From assembly GCA_016000195.1 (NCBI GenBank), contig JAECRO010000009.1, positions 1-64,000 of the forward strand: DNA of 64,000 nt, read 5' to 3'. Of the stretch, positions 33,741-42,606 are shown in pieces. A program made the position numbers and the translations under genes. Source of the stretch: Burkholderiales bacterium (GTDB taxonomy: Bacteria > Pseudomonadota > Gammaproteobacteria > Burkholderiales > Burkholderiaceae_C). Under the pieces are notes generated by a model that saw only the letters and a list, made by a program, of their open reading frames with translations, was not told the origin of the DNA and did no database searches. Position 1 is the first letter of the stretch. The number at the start of each line of letters is the position of its first letter.

Positions 33741-36093
33741 AATCAATCCGGACAATATCGGTCGGTTTGAAGCCCAGATCAGCCGCCTTGCCCTTGCGCG
33801 CCCTGGCCGCGCGGGCGTTGTTCAGGCTGCGGATTTCCAGCGTTTCCTCGCGCGGCTTGGCGCCGCGTCCGATGCCGTCTATGCGAATGCTGCGGGTGTA
33901 GGCGGCCGCGCCGGCCAGCGTGTCCTTGTCTTCCAGGTCGATCAGCATCAGGCCGCGCCCGCCTTTTTCCATCTGCTTGAGTTCGGCAATGTCAAAGGTC
34001 AGGATGCGCTGGCCGGTCGAGGCGCAGGCCACATGCGTGGCGGGCGGCAAGGGCTGGCTGCCCGAGGCGCCGCTGACGTGGGACGGGCGGCACAGCGTTT
34101 CGCCCTCGCCCAGCGTGATGAAGGCCTTGCCGCTCTTGTTGCGCGAAATCATGTTTTCCACCGTCGCCAGAAAGCCATAGCCGCCCGAACTCGACAGCAG
34201 CAGCAGCGCGCCCGCCGGGCCGGCAAAGTAATGCAGCAATTGCGTGCCCGATTCGAGTTCGATCAGCGTCGTGACCGGCTGGCCATCGCCGCGCGCGCCG
34301 GGCAGCATGGCCACCGGCACCGAATACAGGCGGCCATTGCTGCCAAAGGCCAGCAGCGTATCGACGGTGCGGCATTCAAACGTGCCATACAGCGCGTCGC
34401 CCGCCTTGAAGGCAAAGCTGGCCGGCGCGTGGCCGTGGCCGCCGCGTGCGCGCACCCAGCCCTTGCCGCTGACCACGACCGTGACCGGCTCGTCGAGCAC
34501 CTTGACTTCGAGCACGGATTTTTTCTCCGCCTGAATCAAGGTGCGGCGCGGGTCGGCGAACTGCTTGGCGTCGGCCTCGATTTCCTTGATCATCAGCCGG
34601 CGCAGCGCCGTCGGGTTGCCCAGGATGTCTTCGAGCCTGCCCTGCTCTTCGCGCAGGCTTTTCAGCTCCTGCTCGATCTTGATGGCTTCGAGCCGGGCCA
34701 ATTGGCGCAGCCGGATTTCCAGGATGTCCTCGGCCTGCCGGTCGCTTAAGGAGAAACGCGCGATCAGCGCCGATTTCGGCTCGTCGGACTGGCGGATGAT
34801 GGCGATCACCTCGTCGATGTTGAGCAGCACGGTTTGCCGCCCTTCAAGGATGTGGATGCGCGCCAGCACCTTGTCGAGCCGGTGCTCCGAGCGCTTTTCA
34901 ATCGTCGTCTGGCGAAACGCGATCCACTCGTTCAGCATCTGCCGCAATGACTTTTGCGTCGGCCGGCCATCGAGCCCGATCATGGTCATGTTGATCGGCG
35001 ACGAGCTTTCCAGGCTGGTGTGCGACAGCAGCGTGTTGATGAGTTCGGCCTGGGCGGTCCGGCTGGTCTTGGGCTCGAACACCAGGCGCACGGCGGCGTC
35101 CTTGCTCGATTCGTCGCGCACCACGTCGAGCACCGCCAGCATGGCCTGCTTGAGTTGCACCTGGTCGAGGCTGAGCGCCTTTTTGCCGAGCTTGATCTTG
35201 GGGTTGGTGATTTCCTCGATTTCCTCCAGCACGCGCTGGGTGCTGGAGCCGGGCGGCAGCTCCTGCACGACAAGCTGCCACTGGCCGCGCGCCAGCTCTT
35301 CAATCTTCCAGCGCGCGCGCACCTTGAGCGAGCCGCGTCCGGTGCGGTAGGCGGCGGCAATCTCGGCGCCGCTGGAGATGATCTGGCCGCCGCCGGGGTA
35401 GTCCGGCCCGGCGATCAGCGCGTACAGCTCCTCGTCGGTCAGCTTGGGGCTTTTGATCAGCGCGACGCAGGCATCGGCGACTTCGCGCAGGTTGTGGCTG
35501 GGAATTTCGGTCGCCAGTCCGACGGCAATGCCGCTGGCGCCGTTGAGCAGCGTGAACGGCAGGCGCGCCGGCAACTGGCGGGGTTCTTCGGTCGAGCCGT
35601 CGTAGTTGGGGATGAAATCGACCGTTCCTTCGTCGATCTCGTCCATCAGCAGCGTGGTGATGCGCGCCAGCCGGGCTTCGGTGTAGCGCATGGCGGCGGC
35701 ACCGTCGCCGTCGCGGGAGCCGAAATTGCCCTGCCCGTCAATCAGCGGGTAGCGCTGCGAAAAGTCCTGCGCCATGCGCACCAGCGCGTCATACGCCGCC
35801 TGGTCGCCGTGCGGGTGAAAGCGGCCCAGCACATCGCCGACCACGCGCGCGCATTTGACCGGCCGGGCGCCGGTCGCGCCATTGGGACCGCCAAAGGCCA
35901 GGCCCATGCGCGCCATGCTGTACAAGATGCGCCGCTGTACGGGTTTCTGGCCGTCGCAGACATCGGGCAGCGCCCGGCCCTTGACGACGCTCAGCGCGTA
36001 TTCAAGGTAGGCGCGCTGGGCGTAGGCGGCCAGGCTGTCCTCATCGGGGGTTTCAGGAGTTTGCGCATCGGCGTCCGGCGTGAAAAGATCCAT
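33739..36093 (-). CDS. parC: DNA topoisomerase IV subunit A
   Basis: ATP-dependent decatenase subunit that breaks and rejoins DNA. 784 residues from MDLFTPDADAQ; the longer open frame upstream lacks family resemblance. The active-site Tyr137 lies in AAAMRYTEARLARI. The quinolone-region segment ARVVGDVLGRFHPHGDQAAY and the GNFGSRDGDGAAAM loop are intact. The C-terminal domain carries beta-pinwheel blades. The C-terminus ends close to residue 784 with PTDIVRID. It is the last gene of the parE / lytic transglycosylase / parC run. Confidence 0.96.
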   Translation of the reverse strand: MDLFTPDADAQTPETPDEDSLAAYAQRAYLEYALSVVKGRALPDVCDGQKPVQRRILYSMARMGLAFGGPNGATGARPVKCARVVGDVLGRFHPHGDQAAYDALVRMAQDFSQRYPLIDGQGNFGSRDGDGAAAMRYTEARLARITTLLMDEIDEGTVDFIPNYDGSTEEPRQLPARLPFTLLNGASGIAVGLATEIPSHNLREVADACVALIKSPKLTDEELYALIAGPDYPGGGQIISSGAEIAAAYRTGRGSLKVRARWKIEELARGQWQLVVQELPPGSSTQRVLEEIEEITNPKIKLGKKALSLDQVQLKQAMLAVLDVVRDESSKDAAVRLVFEPKTSRTAQAELINTLLSHTSLESSSPINMTMIGLDGRPTQKSLRQMLNEWIAFRQTTIEKRSEHRLDKVLARIHILEGRQTVLLNIDEVIAIIRQSDEPKSALIARFSLSDRQAEDILEIRLRQLARLEAIKIEQELKSLREEQGRLEDILGNPTALRRLMIKEIEADAKQFADPRRTLIQAEKKSVLEVKVLDEPVTVVVSGKGWVRARGGHGHAPASFAFKAGDALYGTFECRTVDTLLAFGSNGRLYSVPVAMLPGARGDGQPVTTLIELESGTQLLHYFAGPAGALLLLSSSGGYGFLATVENMISRNKSGKAFITLGEGETLCRPSHVSGASGSQPLPPATHVACASTGQRILTFDIAELKQMEKGGRGLMLIDLEDKDTLAGAAAYTRSIRIDGIGRGAKPREETLEIRSLNNARAARARKGKAADLGFKPTDIVRID

Positions 36094-36375
36094 ATTTATT
36101 CGGCAGTCAGTAAGAAGTAAAGCGTTGCGCCATGCTCGTGCCGCTGCACTGGCAGGCGTTTTCGCCAGGCCTGCAGAGGCAACAAAAGCAAGCAAATGTG
36201 TTCACTGGATGAAAAAATTCGTCATCAGGGTATGAAACGCATCAGAGGGGGAAGCCGGCATCGGATGCGATGCCGAGAATACAAGAAGTGGGAACCCAGG
36301 GTGGCGGCCATGCTGAAAAATCAAATTTTCCAGCGCACGAGCGCATCAGCCGCTGTGAAACAGCATTTACAGCAT

Positions 36376-37293
36376 TTATTCTTGCGACAAATCAGCGCGC
36401 AGCAAGGGCGGCGCGGATTCGGCCAGCGGCGGCAGGTTGCTGCGTCCCGCGCTGCTGCCCTTCATTTCCAGACGCACGCGCCCGGTGGCTGGCGTTTTGA
36501 AGGAGACAGGTGCCAGGCCGTTGTAGAGCTGCATGACGGTTTTCACATAATTCCGGGTTTCGGGATAGTTGGGAATCCTGTTTCCGGCGCGTTGCACGGC
36601 GCCTTCTCCGGCGTTGTAGGCGGCCAGCGCCAGTTCCAGCCGGCCCGGAAACATGTTGATCAGATAGGCCAGATACCGGGCGCCGGCCTTGATGTTGATT
36701 TTTGGGTCGGTCAGTTTTTTCTCAATCGTGGCGCCCTTGCCGGCGGTGACGCCGTAGCGCTCCGCCGTGGGCGGGATCAGCTGCATCAGGCCGACCGCCC
36801 CTTTGGGCGAGACGGCGAAGGTGTTGAAGCCGGACTCGGTGGCAATCAAGGCCTTGAGCAATGAATAGTCGATGCCGTGGGTGGTGGATGCCTCGCGCAG
36901 CAGGGGGCTGACGGCCTTGTAGTTTTCCGAGTGTTCGAAAAAAGCCAGCAGCCTGGGCGAGACCGGACTGATTGCGCTGGCCGCAGCCGGCCCGGCAGGC
37001 TCTGCGGCGGATGACGCTTCGAGCGCGCCCGGCGCATCATCCTGCGCCTTGGCGGGCAGGTCCATCAGCCGATACGGCTCGACACTGTCGCGCAGAAAGA
37101 GTTCATAGCGCTCATCCAGGCGGCTGGAGGCGAAATGCGGCATGCGCTCCGCGTCCACATAACCCCAGATGTCGGCCCTGGCCGGTGTTGCGTGCAAGGC
37201 CAGCAGAACCAGCACCGCCGCGCAGCTACCCATCGCGCGCCAGAACGGCTTGGCAGGGGCGCCTGCTGCGGGCGGTATTGGTTCAGGTTTCAT
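36376..37293 (-). CDS. lytic transglycosylase (SLT domain)
   Basis: 305 residues. A signal peptide or membrane anchor (AVLVLLALHATPARA) precedes a DUF4124-like DIWGYVDAERMPHFASSRLD segment and the SLT domain with catalytic Glu in LIATESGFNTFAVSPKGAVG, LMQLIPPTAERYGV and ALAAYNAGEGAV. The start is the ATG at 37293 (MKPEPIPPAAG), placed by GGAG about ten bases upstream; an in-frame TTG nine bases earlier is less likely. The gene sits between parE and parC on the same strand. Its leader is shared with an unrelated gene near 61.4 kb (see the leader entry). Confidence 0.92.
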   Translation of the reverse strand: MKPEPIPPAAGAPAKPFWRAMGSCAAVLVLLALHATPARADIWGYVDAERMPHFASSRLDERYELFLRDSVEPYRLMDLPAKAQDDAPGALEASSAAEPAGPAAASAISPVSPRLLAFFEHSENYKAVSPLLREASTTHGIDYSLLKALIATESGFNTFAVSPKGAVGLMQLIPPTAERYGVTAGKGATIEKKLTDPKINIKAGARYLAYLINMFPGRLELALAAYNAGEGAVQRAGNRIPNYPETRNYVKTVMQLYNGLAPVSFKTPATGRVRLEMKGSSAGRSNLPPLAESAPPLLRADLSQE

Positions 37294-37408
37294 CAAAAAC
37301 AAACTCCGTTTTGAAACTTCCCCTTTCAGGGGCGATAGGATTTATTTGGGAGAGGGACAGGCTCTTGCAAATTTCGCTCAAGCTGTGCCTGGGCGCGGAT
37401 TGAAACAT
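37283..37408 (-). CDS. possible 41-residue leader peptide between parE and the transglycosylase
   Basis: An uninterrupted frame starts with an ATG overlapping the parE stop (TAATG) and ends eight bases inside the transglycosylase gene. It reads MFQSAPRHSLSEICKSLSLS and ends EFVFDET. The overlapping termini would allow coupled translation of parE, leader and transglycosylase. The corresponding segment at 61.4 kb has an indel that shifts the frame midway, so conservation may be at the RNA rather than protein level. Confidence 0.3.
   Translation of the reverse strand: MFQSAPRHSLSEICKSLSLSQINPIAPERGSFKTEFVFDET
37291..37408 (-). promoter_or_regulatory. leader element, copy 1 (upstream of lytic transglycosylase)
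   Basis: Sequence closely similar to 61351-61461: both begin ATGTTTCAATCC, share GAAATTTG/GCGAATTTG, CCCTCTCCCAAAT, AATCCTATC, a hairpin (here CCCCT-GAA-AGGGG), GTTTCAAA and CGGAGTTTGTTTTTGATGAA, which contains the ribosome-binding site and start codon. The two downstream genes are unrelated. The hairpin is kept in both copies although the base pairs differ in sequence (CCCCT/AGGGG against CCCCC/GGGGG), which hints at a structured RNA. Confidence 0.6.
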
Positions 37409-39387
37409 TAAACGTCAATCTCCACAGCGTCACCGTGCAACTCCATCAACTCGCGGCGGGCCGCCGCTTCTCCCTTTCCCATCAGTTTAGTGATCAGGCT
37501 TTCGGTCTGCAAGAAGTCCTGGTTACCCAGCTGGACCGGCAGCAGGCGGCGGGTGTCCGGATTGAGTGTCGTGTCCCACAATTGTTCCGCGCTCATTTCG
37601 CCCAGGCCCTTGAAGCGGCTGATGCTCCAGGCGTTTTCACGCACGCCGTCCTTGCGCAGCTTGTCCAGGATGGCGGTCAGCTCGCCTTCGTCCAGCGCAT
37701 AGACCTTGGACGCCGGCTTCTTGCCGCGTGCCGGCGCATCGATTCGGTACAGCGGCGGCCGCGCCACATAGACATGGCCGGCGTCAATCAGCTTGGGGAA
37801 ATGCCGGAAGAACAGCGTCAGCAGCAGCACCTGGATGTGCGAGCCGTCCACGTCGGCATCGGACAGGATGCAGACCTTGCCGTAGCGCAGGCCGCTCAGG
37901 TCGGGCGTGTCGTTCGGGCCGTGCGGATCAACGCCGATGGCGACCGAGATATCGTGGATTTCGGTGTTGGCAAAGAGCCGGTCGCGGTCCACTTCCCAGG
38001 TGTTGAGCACCTTGCCGCGCAGCGGCAGCACGGCCTGGTTTTCCTTGTCGCGGCCCATCTTGGCGCTGCCGCCGGCCGAGTCGCCCTCGACCAGAAACAC
38101 CTCGTTGTTCGCCAGGTCCTTGCTTTCGCAGTCGGTCAGCTTGCCGGGCAGCACGGCCACGCCCGAGCCCTTGCGCTTTTCGACCTTCTGGCCGGCCTTC
38201 TGGCGGCTTTGCGCGGCCTTGATGGCGAGTTCGGCCAGCTTTTTGCCGTAATCGACATGCTGGTTCAGCCACAGCTCCAACGCCGGGCGCACGAAGCTGG
38301 ACACCAGCCGCACCGCATCGCGCGAATTGAGCCGCTCCTTGATCTGGCCCTGGAACTGCGGGTCCAGCACCTTGGCGCTCAGCACGTAGCTGGCGCGGGC
38401 AAACACGTCCTCGGGCAGCAGCTTGACGCCCTTGGGCAGCAGCGAATGCAGTTCGATAAAGCTTTTCACCGCCGTGAACAGGCCGTCGCGCAGGCCGCTT
38501 TCGTGCGTGCCGCCGGCGCTGGTCGGAATCAGGTTGACATAGCTTTCGCGCACCGGCTGGCCGTCTTCGGTAAAGGCGACGCACCAGCTCGCGCCCTCGC
38601 CTTCGGCAAAGGTTTCGTGCGCGGCATCGGCAAAGCCTTCCTCTTCAAACATCGGGATCACCGGGTCGGCGGTGAGCGTCTGCATCAGGTAGTCGCGCAG
38701 CCCGCCCTTGAAGACCCAGGTCTGGACATCCTTTGTTTTTTCATTCGTCAGCGTCACGCTCACGCCGGGCATCAGCACCGCCTTGCTGCGCAGCAGGTGC
38801 GTCAGTTCGGCCATCGGCAGGGCCGGTGATTCAAAATATTTGGCGTCGGGCCAGGCGCGCACCGTGGTGCCGGATTTGCGGTCGCCATTGCCGTTCGGGC
38901 GCAGCACCAGCGGCTCGATCACGTCGCCGCCGGAAAATGCCAGGCTGGCGACCTTGCCCTCGCGGTACGACGTCACTTCGAGCCGGGTGGACAGCGCATT
39001 CGTCACGCTGACGCCGACGCCATGCAGGCCGCCCGAAAAACTGTAGGCGCCGCCCTTGCCCTTGTCGAACTTGCCGCCGGCATGCAGCCGGGTGAACACC
39101 AGCTCGACCACCGGCGCTTTTTCTTCCGGGTGCAGGCCGAACGGAATGCCGCGCCCGTCGTCTTCAATCGTCACCGAACCGTCGATGTGCAGCGTGACCT
39201 TGATCTTTTTGCCGTGTCCGGCCAGCGCCTCGTCGGCCGAGTTGTCGAGCACTTCCTGGATGATGTGCAGCGGGTTGTCGGTTCGGGTGTACATGCCCGG
39301 GCGTTGCTTGACGGGCTCCAGTCCCTTCAGAACGCGGATCGAGCTTTCGGAATAAACAGGGGAAGCGGAAGTATTTTTGTCGGCCAT
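37408..39387 (-). CDS. parE: DNA topoisomerase IV subunit B
   Basis: ATPase subunit of topoisomerase IV, 659 residues. The start is the ATG of MADKNTSASPVYSES; the upstream extension of the open frame is not protein-like. GHKL ATPase motifs are visible (LDNSADEALAGHGKK, DDGRGIPFG, GGLHGVGVSVTNALS), as is the TOPRIM domain (FLVEGDSAGGSAKMGRDKEN, LSDADVDGSHIQVLLLT) and the C-terminal RFKGLGEMSAEQLWDTT. It is the first gene of the parE / transglycosylase / parC set; its stop codon overlaps the ATG of the possible leader peptide. Confidence 0.96.
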   Translation of the reverse strand: MADKNTSASPVYSESSIRVLKGLEPVKQRPGMYTRTDNPLHIIQEVLDNSADEALAGHGKKIKVTLHIDGSVTIEDDGRGIPFGLHPEEKAPVVELVFTRLHAGGKFDKGKGGAYSFSGGLHGVGVSVTNALSTRLEVTSYREGKVASLAFSGGDVIEPLVLRPNGNGDRKSGTTVRAWPDAKYFESPALPMAELTHLLRSKAVLMPGVSVTLTNEKTKDVQTWVFKGGLRDYLMQTLTADPVIPMFEEEGFADAAHETFAEGEGASWCVAFTEDGQPVRESYVNLIPTSAGGTHESGLRDGLFTAVKSFIELHSLLPKGVKLLPEDVFARASYVLSAKVLDPQFQGQIKERLNSRDAVRLVSSFVRPALELWLNQHVDYGKKLAELAIKAAQSRQKAGQKVEKRKGSGVAVLPGKLTDCESKDLANNEVFLVEGDSAGGSAKMGRDKENQAVLPLRGKVLNTWEVDRDRLFANTEIHDISVAIGVDPHGPNDTPDLSGLRYGKVCILSDADVDGSHIQVLLLTLFFRHFPKLIDAGHVYVARPPLYRIDAPARGKKPASKVYALDEGELTAILDKLRKDGVRENAWSISRFKGLGEMSAEQLWDTTLNPDTRRLLPVQLGNQDFLQTESLITKLMGKGEAAARRELMELHGDAVEIDV

Positions 39388-39545
39388 GGCGGTTGAAGTG
39401 ATTAAAAGAAATTGTAGACCCGGCCCTTGACGCCGCCCGGCAAACCCAAAACCATCCCCGCGAAAAACCCGGCCAGGCACGACAGGCACCAAATCCACAC
39501 GGCGGCGACAATTGCGGACATCTTCGTTATCGTTAAAGTCCGCCC

Positions 39546-40787
39546 ATGGCCTCAAGCACCCTTTCTTCTCCAAAACCCCTGTCCATGTTCCAGGTTCTGG
39601 CCTGCGGCGCGGCCATTGTCACCCTGTCCATGGGCATCCGGCACGGCTTTGGCCTGTGGCTGCAGCCCATCACCCAGGCGCAGGGCTGGAGGCGTGAAAC
39701 CTTTGCCTTTGCGATTGCAATACAGAACCTGTCGTGGGGCATTTTTGGCATTTTCGCCGGCATGGTGGCCGACCGCTTCGGCGCTTTCCGGGTGATTGCA
39801 GGCGGCGCCGTGCTGTATGCGCTGGGCCTCGTCGGCATGGCGCTGTCACCCACGGGACTGCTGTTCACGCTGACCGCCGGAGTGCTGATTGGCGCGGCGC
39901 AGGCGGGCACCACCTATGCCGTGATCTACGGCGTGATTGGCCGCAATATCCCGGCCGACAGGCGCTCGTGGGCCATGGGCGTGGCAGCGGCGGCGGGCTC
40001 CTTCGGCCAGTTTTTGATGGTGCCCACCGAAGACTGGCTGATCACCAGCCTGGGCTGGCAGACGGCCCTGCTGGTGCTGGGCGGCGCCGTGCTGCTGATC
40101 GTGCCGATGGCGCTGGGCCTGCGTGAAACCGGCTTTGCGGGCGCGACGCCCGCCAGGCGCGAGCAGAGCATTGGCCAGGCGCTGCGCGAGGCGCTCAAAT
40201 ACCCGAGCTTCCAGCTGCTGATGGCGGGCTACTTCGTCTGCGGCTTTCAGGTCGTGTTCATCGGCGTTCACATGCCCAGCTACCTGAAGGACAAGGGGCT
40301 GTCGCCGCAGGTGGCCGGCTATGCGCTGGCGCTGATCGGCCTCTTTAATGTGTTTGGCACCTACATTGCCGGCGCGCTGGGCCAGCGCATTGCCAAGCGC
40401 AAAATCCTGGCAACGATTTATTTATCGCGCGCCGTCGTCATCGCCGTGTTCCTGGCCGCGCCGTTCAGCCCGGCCAGCGTGTACATCTTTGCCAGCCTGA
40501 TGGGCCTGCTGTGGCTGTCAACCATTCCACCCACCAACGCGATGGTGGCGCAGATCTTCGGCATCCAGCACCTGTCGATGCTGAGCGGCTTCATCTTCTT
40601 CAGCCACCAGATCGGCTCGTTCATGGGCGTGTGGCTGGGCGGCTTTCTGTATGACCGCACCGGCAGCTACGACATCGTCTGGTACGTCGCGATTGCGCTG
40701 GGCGTGTTTGCCGCGCTGGTGAACCTGCCGGTCAGGGAAGCGCCGATTCACCGCAGCGGCCACGGCGGACTGCCGCAGGGCGTCTGA
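39546..40787 (+). CDS. major facilitator superfamily transporter
   Basis: 413 residues with 12 predicted transmembrane helices; a secondary transporter of the inner membrane. The first loop and helix (MSMGIRHGFGLWLQPITQAQ region, then RETFAFAIAIQNL) resemble the oxalate/formate antiporter and monocarboxylate-like branch, and a conserved GRNIPADRRSWAMG cytoplasmic loop is visible. The substrate cannot be read from the sequence; a small organic acid is a fair guess. A 39-residue peptide gene follows by 2 bp. Confidence 0.9.
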   Translation: MASSTLSSPKPLSMFQVLACGAAIVTLSMGIRHGFGLWLQPITQAQGWRRETFAFAIAIQNLSWGIFGIFAGMVADRFGAFRVIAGGAVLYALGLVGMALSPTGLLFTLTAGVLIGAAQAGTTYAVIYGVIGRNIPADRRSWAMGVAAAAGSFGQFLMVPTEDWLITSLGWQTALLVLGGAVLLIVPMALGLRETGFAGATPARREQSIGQALREALKYPSFQLLMAGYFVCGFQVVFIGVHMPSYLKDKGLSPQVAGYALALIGLFNVFGTYIAGALGQRIAKRKILATIYLSRAVVIAVFLAAPFSPASVYIFASLMGLLWLSTIPPTNAMVAQIFGIQHLSMLSGFIFFSHQIGSFMGVWLGGFLYDRTGSYDIVWYVAIALGVFAALVNLPVREAPIHRSGHGGLPQGV

Positions 40788-40789
40788 AG

Positions 40790-40909
40790 GTGATCAAGAA
40801 ATTCGCGCTCTGCAGCCTTGCCCTCGCGGCATTGCTGGGCGTGTTTGCCCTGTACACCCGGCCTGACTTCCTGCTCACGCTGGCCAACCAGATGTGGAAC
40901 TGCTTTTAG
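40790..40909 (+). CDS. 39-residue membrane or secreted small protein
   Basis: GTG start 2 bp after the MFS stop; GAAGG at the end of the MFS gene could serve as a ribosome-binding site. It reads VIKKFALCSLALAALLGVFA and ends LANQMWNCF. The first half is one hydrophobic helix (signal-anchor-like); the second half is short with Pro, Asp and a terminal Trp-Asn-Cys-Phe. Position and codon use fit a real co-transcribed gene that length cut-offs would miss. I recall similar small proteins beside this transporter in Comamonadaceae but could not check. Confidence 0.6.
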   Translation: MIKKFALCSLALAALLGVFALYTRPDFLLTLANQMWNCF

Positions 40910-40916
40910 GCCGCTC

Positions 40917-40993
40917 CTTACCTGAATTTCAAGCCATTTCGGCCTCCTGCGCAGTATAGACGTGCTTCATCAGCTACAAAAATGATAGTAAAA
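40917..40993 (-). repeat. dispersed GCTAT/ATAGC repeat, most complete copy
   Basis: On the minus strand: TACTATCATTTTTGTAGC, TGATGAAGCACG, then CTGCGCAGGAGGCCGAAATG and GCTTGAAATTC. It overlaps the start codon and first codons of the methyltransferase gene. It serves as reference for the other copies. Confidence 0.65.
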
Positions 40994-41611
40994 AGCCCCA
41001 TTTCCGAATGTCTCGACACCGACGCCGCGCCCCCTTCCGCCTGGGTGCGGCGCTGGTCGCACCTGGTGGCGCCTGGCGGCACGGTGCTGGACGTGGCCTG
41101 CGGACAAGGCCGCCATGCGCGCTGGTTTCATGAACGAAATCACCCTGTCGTGCTAGTGGACCGGGCACGGGCAGCTATTGAATCCATAGCAATCCCGGCG
41201 CAGGCCTGCGAAGCGGTCGTGGCCGATATCGAAAACGGCCCGTGGCCATTCGCGGGCCGGCAGTTCGATGCGGTGGTGGTCGCCCACTACCTGTGGCGCC
41301 CGCTCATGCCGACCCTGCTGGACAGCCTGGCGCCCGGTGGCGTCCTGATTTACGAAACCTTTACGCAAGGCAATGAAACCGTGGGCAAGCCTTCAAGGCC
41401 TGATTTTCTGCTCAGGACCGGAGAACTGCTGACGCTGTGCCGCGGACTTCGGATCATCGCCTTCGAAGACGGTTTTCAGGAGGCACCGCCCGGGCAGTCC
41501 GCGCGCTTTGTCCAGCGCATCGCCGCCGTCCGGGAGGCCGCGAATCCGGCCGGCTTGAACGATCCGGCATCACCGAAGGTGTCCGGCCCGCCCAGATACC
41601 CCCTGCTTTAA
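40982..41611 (+). CDS. class I SAM-dependent methyltransferase
   Basis: 209 residues. The SAM-binding motif I is GTVLDVACGQGRHARWF near residue 35; acidic motif II is PVVLVDRARAAIES; FDAVVVAHYLWRPLMPTLLD and LAPGGVLIYETFTQGNE follow. It resembles the small TehB/UbiG-like group, substrate unknown. The ATG lies inside a copy of the dispersed repeat and no ribosome-binding site is visible upstream, so the true start could be further downstream. A second repeat copy (41130-41191) lies inside the coding sequence over VDRARAAIESIAIP. It is followed by dapA at 93 bp. Confidence 0.85.
   Translation: MIVKSPISECLDTDAAPPSAWVRRWSHLVAPGGTVLDVACGQGRHARWFHERNHPVVLVDRARAAIESIAIPAQACEAVVADIENGPWPFAGRQFDAVVVAHYLWRPLMPTLLDSLAPGGVLIYETFTQGNETVGKPSRPDFLLRTGELLTLCRGLRIIAFEDGFQEAPPGQSARFVQRIAAVREAANPAGLNDPASPKVSGPPRYPLL
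41130..41191 (-). repeat. dispersed GCTAT/ATAGC repeat, copy inside methyltransferase gene
   Basis: On the minus strand: TTGCTATGGATTCAATAGC then TGCCCGTGCC. The tail is degenerate. The reading frame stays open. Confidence 0.45.
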
Positions 41612-41704
41612 GCTCTGGGTAGAATGCACAATTGGCTTTTTGGGCCGGTCGCCAAGCCCCTTGACGCCGCCCCACCACTCCAGCCATCACGTTACAAGCA
41701 CGAC

Positions 41705-42589
41705 ATGAACCCCATTACTGGCAGCATTGTTGCACTGGCAACTCCTTTGCATGAAGACGGCAGCGTGGACTACGCCACCCTGCGCAAACTCGTTGACTGG
41801 CATATTGCCGAAGGCACCGACTGCATCGGCGTGGTCGGCACCACCGGCGAGTCGCCGACGGTGAACGTCGAGGAGCATTGCGAAATCATCCGTGTCTCGG
41901 TCGAGCAGGCCGCCAAACGCGTACCCATCATGGCTGGCTGCGGCGCCAACTCGACGGCTGAAGCCATCGAACTGGCCAAATTTGCAAGGCAAGTGGGCGC
42001 CGACTGCCAGTTGCAGGTCGTCCCCTACTACAACAAGCCAACGCAGCAAGGCCAGTACCTGCACTTCAAGGCGATTGCCGAGGCCGTGGGCGACTTGCCC
42101 CTCGTGCTCTACAACGTCCCCGGCCGCTCCGTGGCCGATATGCAGCACGCCACCGTGCTGCGCCTGGCCGAAGTGCCCGGCATTGTCGGCATCAAGGAAG
42201 CCACCGGCAACATCGAGCGCGCCCAGTGGCTGATCAAGGAAGTGCCCAGGGGCTTTGCCGTGTATTCGGGCGACGACCCGACGGCGGTCGCCCTGATGCT
42301 GTGCGGCGGCCAGGGCAATATCAGCGTGACGGCCAACGTCGCGCCCCGGCTCATGCACGAGCTGTGCGTGGCGGCCGTGGCCGGGGATGTCAAACGCGCC
42401 ATGGAGCTGCAATTCAGGCTGATGCCGCTGCACCGGAACCTGTTCATTGAAGCCAATCCGATTCCCGTCAAATGGGCCATGGCCCGGATGGGACTGTGCG
42501 GCAACACCCTGCGCCTGCCCATGACACCGCTTGAATCAAGCAACGAAACCGCCGTCGAAAACGCCTTGCGCGTGTGCGGCCTGATCTGA
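41705..42589 (+). CDS. dapA: 4-hydroxy-tetrahydrodipicolinate synthase
   Basis: Condenses pyruvate with aspartate semialdehyde at the branch to lysine and meso-diaminopimelate. 294 residues from [20 protein letters not shown]. The Schiff-base lysine is Lys164 in VGIKEATGN, and the proton-relay Tyr136 is in [29 protein letters not shown] binds pyruvate. It is followed 17 bp later by bamC, the order found in many proteobacteria. Confidence 0.96.
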   Translation: MNPITGSIVALATPLHEDGSVDYATLRKLVDWHIAEGTDCIGVVGTTGESPTVNVEEHCEIIRVSVEQAAKRVPIMAGCGANSTAEAIELAKFARQVGADCQLQVVPYYNKPTQQGQYLHFKAIAEAVGDLPLVLYNVPGRSVADMQHATVLRLAEVPGIVGIKEATGNIERAQWLIKEVPRGFAVYSGDDPTAVALMLCGGQGNISVTANVAPRLMHELCVAAVAGDVKRAMELQFRLMPLHRNLFIEANPIPVKWAMARMGLCGNTLRLPMTPLESSNETAVENALRVCGLI

Positions 42590-42606
42590 TTTTTAAGGGA
42601 ATCCAA

